A DNA stretch of 64,000 bases from Mytilus trossulus (lineage: Eukaryota; Mollusca; Bivalvia; Mytilida; Mytilidae), in contig NC_086374.1 in assembly GCF_036588685.1 (NCBI RefSeq), positions 91,692,059-91,756,058 on the forward strand, read 5' to 3'. The notes under the pieces were generated by a model that searched no databases, was not told the DNA's origin, and worked only from the letters and a program-made list of their open reading frames with translations. Within the stretch, counting starts at the first letter, position 1. Each line of letters opens with the position of its first letter. Below, in pieces: positions 59,865 to 64,000 of this stretch. A program made the position numbers and the translations under genes.

Positions 59865-62246
59865 ATGACATCTAGGTTGAACGTACACTGTGGTCCGTGT
59901 GGATATGAGGACATAACAAAGAACGTAAAGAAATGGTGTACAAATTGTGAAGAGGGGTTTTGTGGAGAATGTGAGAAATCTCATAGGTCAATGACAGTTA
60001 CTAGAGTTCACAAGATGATTTCAATTGAGGATTATCGTCAAATCGAAGACATTACTGTAAATATGAATTGCCAGATTCATGATAAAATCTATACCTATAC
60101 TGCAAGAAACACGATATTGCAGTATGCGTTGTCTGTATTCCATTTGCACATAAAATGTGTTCCAGGTCTGATATTATCTCCATCGACGAAGCATCAAAAG
60201 ACGCAAAATCGAGTGCTCTCTCCGAGAAGAAACAATCTCAAAAACATTATACGACGTCAAGCATTGTATAAACGACCGAAAAAACGCTCTGATAAATGTT
60301 AACATGTGAACAAAGATGAACAAACAATGAGAAAAGCGATTGCAGATACGCCAATGAACCTGAATAAATACTTAGATGAACTCGAGAGAAAACTGATTCT
60401 AGAATCACTATTCAAATATAGAAACTGTAAATCGCAATATCTAAAACTTTTAAATGAATTGCATCAAAAAAAGAAAGAGATAGAAAGCATTAGACAGCTT
60501 AAAATGAAATGCTTTGCGTCTGACCTCCAGGTGTTTTTAGGAACACGTGAATTGAATAAAACAATAACTGAAGGGAATATTTCGCTCAAACAAAAGATAA
60601 GACATCATAAGAATAACAGAATGGAATTAGAATTACATCATGTGATTAGTTCTTTGATCAAGGAAGTAAGACAGTTTGGAGAAATTAAAGTTACTGAATC
60701 TAAAACGCGCCTACAATTTAAAGATGCAAAGCTCGACCAGGCTCAGATACAGATATACGGATCGATGCAAAATGGTAGTAATATAAATCTGCAGCTGAAC
60801 CAGATGTTTGATATCAAAGGATCAGGGGAACCAATAACTGGCTGCGTCATTTTATCTGATGGCAGAATTATAATTGCAGACTATTGTGGTAGTGGTAATT
60901 TAATGGAATACAGTGACAGTGGAAAACATATTCGTGACATTCCTGTCTCTGATAAACCGTTCGATATTACCGCCGTCGGTACCGACCGTATTGCTGTGAT
61001 ATTATCTCCATCGACGAAGCATCAAAAGACGCAAAACAATCGAGTGCTCTCTCCGACTTAGAAGAAACAATCTCAAAAACTTTAGACGAAGTCAAGCATC
61101 GCATAAACGACCGAAAAAACGCTTTGATAAATCTGGACAAAAATGAACAAACTATTAGAAAAACGATTGCAGATACGCGAATGAACCTGAATAAATACTT
61201 GGATGAACTCGAGAGAAAACTGATTTAAGACTTACTATTCAAACATGCAAACTGTAAATCAAAATATCTAAAACTTCTTAATGAATTGCAACAAAATGAG
61301 AAAGAGATAGAAAACCTGAGACAGCAGACACTTAAAATGAAATGCTTCGCGTCTGACCTCCAGGTGTTTTTAGGAACACATTAATAAAATAAAGCCATAA
61401 AAAAGGGATTGATTCGCTCAAACAAAAGATAAGAAATCACTCGAAAAACAGAATGGAACTAAACATACATCACGTGATTGGTTCCTTGATGAAGGAGGTA
61501 AAACAGTTTGGAGAAATTTAAGTTATAGAATCTAAAACTCCCCTACAATTAAAAGATGCAAAGATCGAACAGGCTCATATACAGATACATGGATCAATGC
61601 AAAATGTTAGTAATATAAATCTGCAGATGAACCAGACGTTTGATATCAAAGGATCACGGGAACCAATAACTGGCTGCGTCATTTTATCTAACGGCACAGT
61701 CATAATTGCAGACTATTGTGGGAGTGGTAAGTTAATGGAATACAATTATAATATAATAGCGTACGGGAAAAGGTACAATGTAGTATTGACTGTTATGGAA
61801 TCTCTTATCAGGACCAGAAATTGTATGTTGTTGTAGACCCACAAGGCATATATGGACTTGAATGGCGAGACATTAAACACAATCGAAAAAAAGAATTTTC
61901 AACTGTGTATAGTATCACAACGACCAGAGATAGGATATACTATGTAAACCAGGACAATGATGCAGTACACTGCTGTAGTATGACAGGACAAGAAATTTGG
62001 GTATTCAAGGATCCATCCATATACACGCCGAGAGGTATAACAGTGGACAATAATCAGAACGTATTTGTCGCTGGGCTCATGTTGAACTGTCTGACCGTAA
62101 TACAACATGACGGCAAAAATAGCAAGATCCTACTTACTGATCATAATGAACTTCATTATCCGAAGGCAGTGTATTACAACAAAAAAAGGAAGCTTATCTG
62201 TTTTGGAAACAAGACAGGGAGCATTGCAGTATACCAAGTGTCGTAA
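59865..62246 (+). pseudogene. B-box/coiled-coil/NHL (TRIM-type) gene, broken, with internal duplication
   Basis: The intact family in mussels is a large set of intronless genes encoding one or two B-boxes, a coiled coil and NHL-like beta-propeller repeats. Here 59865-60302 starts with a complete B-box (C9, C12, C25, C28, C33, C36, H40, H49). The second B-box is off-frame from ~60090 but still legible in the adjacent frame (CVVCIPFAHKMC). 60306-61000 holds the coiled coil (LDELERKLILESL, LKLLNELHQKKKEIES) and the first NHL-like blocks (ITGCVILSDG, IIADYCGSG). At 60998 the sequence jumps back to the start of the coiled-coil region and repeats it, more decayed, to ~61800. 61821-62246 then gives the C-terminal NHL part (DRIYYVNQDNDAV, PRGITVDNNQNVFVAG) and ends TAA. 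At least five frame breaks and several stops make a full product impossible; 61821-62246 or 60306-61061 alone might still be transcribed. Confidence 0.75.
60170..61800 (+). repeat. internal ~830-bp tandem duplication in the TRIM-type pseudogene
   Basis: GATATTATCTCCATCGACGA starts at both 60170 and 60998. The two units stay alignable through the coiled coil, CTGACCTCCAGGTGTTTTTA (60520 and 61350), AGACAGTTTGGAGAAATT / AAACAGTTTGGAGAAATT and GGCTGCGTCATTTTATCT. The first unit ends in the NHL region at CCGTATTGCTGT. The second carries more stops, then loses ~130 bp of NHL sequence near 61740. Confidence 0.75.
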
Positions 62247-62249
62247 AAA

Positions 62250-63095
62250 AGCAAAATAGAAGTACTTAGTATGTGTAAGAATTGCCTTACATTACGTACA
62301 CTAAATTATGTTGCAAAGTTTTAAATACAAAATATTTTCCCATTGAATTGAATATATTTATGCTAGTAAATTCATTGTCCACAGTTTGCAAATGGAAGTG
62401 TCTATATAACATCCCTAGTTTGACCATACTATCTGCCTGGATAAATTGATGGCAGGGACTATTGAGATAAAAAAAACATAATTCTATAATAGCTCTAGAA
62501 AATTACTGAGCACAATCTTCGATTATCCTTCATCAGTGTACAAAAATTTAAAACGAACAGGATAAAGAGTAAACTAAATAAAATGATTTTATGGATACAA
62601 TAGAGAACCATTATTAGGCACAATAACATTCACGTATACAAACTATGATGTCTACATTCTGTAATAGACAAAACATAGTATAATGATCACCCCTAGTTTT
62701 TTGATGACGTTCGTGTTGCTTAGTCTTTAGTAGAAATTGGCAAATTCGTGACGAGACAACTATCCAACAATGAGAAAAAAAACTGGCTTATTGTGTGGAA
62801 ACTAGATTGTGAGTAAACTATGATTAGCTATCCATAGAAACTATGACCTTGACTTATAAAATCTTATAAATCGTTGGCTTTCAAATATTCGGCTTTGAGT
62901 GTTTCTGATGATGGTAAATTTAGAAAAAAAGTCATCGGATGCTAAAAATAATACATCGTGGTTTACAGCACGTGGTCTATACCTCTAATTATTGACTATA
63001 TGTATCCCAGGGTAACATCAGCTCAGTAGTAAGTTCTTCCAGCAGGATGATTTGTTTGGTTTCTAAAAATGTCTGTTTATAACTTTTGAAATTAT
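62250..63095. other. intergenic; only repeat scraps
   Basis: A 45-bp scrap of the 59370 repeat near 62690 and a scrap of the GACAACTATCCA tail family near 62750-62775. Nothing else was recognised. Confidence 0.4.
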
Positions 63096-63099
63096 AAAG

Positions 63100-63205
63100 A
63101 AAAAGTAAAATAACAAAAATAATGAACTCCTGGGAAAATTCAAAACGGAAAGTCCCTTATCAAATGGCAAAATCAAAAGATTTAAAATATCAAAAGAATG
63201 GACAA
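63100..63205 (+). repeat. dispersed bivalve repeat, third copy
   Basis: AAAAAGTAAAATAACAAAAA, GGGAAAATTCAAAACGGAAA and CAAATGGCAAAATCAAAAG match 49296-49400. Confidence 0.65.
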
Positions 63206-63209
63206 CTGT

Positions 63210-64000
63210 CATATTTCTAGGCATTTTCTAATGTAAAAAATAATAGATTGAACCTGGTTTCATATCACTTAACATATGACAGTCGCATCAAATTCTATTA
63301 TATTGACAACGATGCGTTAACAAAACAGACATAATAGGTAAAATTGTCAAAAAAGGGGTACAGCAGTCATCACCGTGTCACCTAAACAAACAAATATTAA
63401 AAAGAAAGATGCACAAAAAGCAAATATCAAATTTTACAACCACGTTCATTGCTGGCTAATTTTTTGTATTTTATGTATGTATGTTAAACATAAACAATGC
63501 TGGAACTCCCTAAGGAAATTAAGTTGACTTTTTTAATGTCATTTTTATACATAAAGCTCTTCAACTGCTTCTTTTCTTATACTTCGATGGCTAACAAATA
63601 ATCGGCTTTGCACGTTGTTGACGAAGATAAATCCAGAAAAACCTCTTCGTACGCATATAACTAGTTGTTTTCATTTTCTCTAATAGATGTCTTACCATAC
63701 GTTCAAACACTTTTTAAATCTTTTTAATTCTACTACGAACTGGAATTACTTTCTCACTTTGTTCCATCGATTTTGCACAGATGAGTCCTTGACATTTGAG
63801 AAGTTGACAAAACAATGGACAGGACTATTTTTTATTGATACAATATTTTTTTTAACTTACATTGACAACAATATTGCATCTTTAAATTTCTATTTCTAGA
63901 AAGACAACTACAATTAGCATCTGGAAACCAACTTTAACTGAAGTTACGGTGAACTAACTAAATATACAGCTTAGCAACGGAAACTTCGGATAAAACCCGG
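63210..64000. other. end of window, nothing recognised
   Basis: AT-rich. The open frame 63687-63899 has no recognisable domain and I do not call it a gene. Confidence 0.4.

Overview
The window looks like nuclear DNA of a marine bivalve, most likely a mussel (Mytilus or a close relative). It is AT-rich and has short exons with GT-AG introns. It carries many dispersed repeats I recognise as typical of mussels: a family of 3' tails with the consensus GTTGTCTCATTGGCA, a GCTCACCTGGCCC...GTCCGTCGTC element, tRNA-derived SINEs and hairpin MITEs. The species is an inference; no single marker in the window fixes it.

Layout. 249-3739 (+): last four coding exons of an SLC22-type organic ion transporter. 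4.5-11.7 kb: retroelement debris, namely a LINE 3' end, a tRNA-derived SINE and a decayed Penelope-like reverse transcriptase (6579-8666) whose 3' region is split by a 2.2-kb GTCCGTCGTC-type repeat. 12-23 kb: mostly gene-free AT-rich DNA with a hairpin MITE, a TIR element, a ~112-bp tandem array and a SINE. 23192-30123 (-): a four-exon gene for a 221-residue RRM protein of the Nop6-like type, with large introns full of palindromic elements. 31.7-38.8 kb: two inverted ~0.9-kb arms, each with a 21-bp minisatellite, around ~5 kb of LINE debris. 41.9-45.1 kb: a hairpin MITE next to a 3.0-kb foldback-type element whose terminal repeats hold 21-bp tandem units. 46554-49169 (+): a galactose-3-O-sulfotransferase-like gene with a very small first coding exon. 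49978-54449 and 54920-58313 (+): a tandem pair of genes for ~135-residue secreted proteins resembling the N-terminal half of meteorin. 59865-62246 (+): a B-box/NHL (TRIM-type) gene broken by frameshifts and an internal ~830-bp tandem duplication.

The genes do not form a pathway. This is an ordinary metazoan arrangement of unrelated genes with much transposable-element turnover between and inside them. The least routine items are the two elements with 21-bp tandem repeats inside inverted arms, the palindrome clusters in the Nop6-like intron, and the meteorin-N-like pair, in which the upstream copy has lost its first splice donor. All exon models were made by reading splice sites and phase by eye, without transcript data or database searches.
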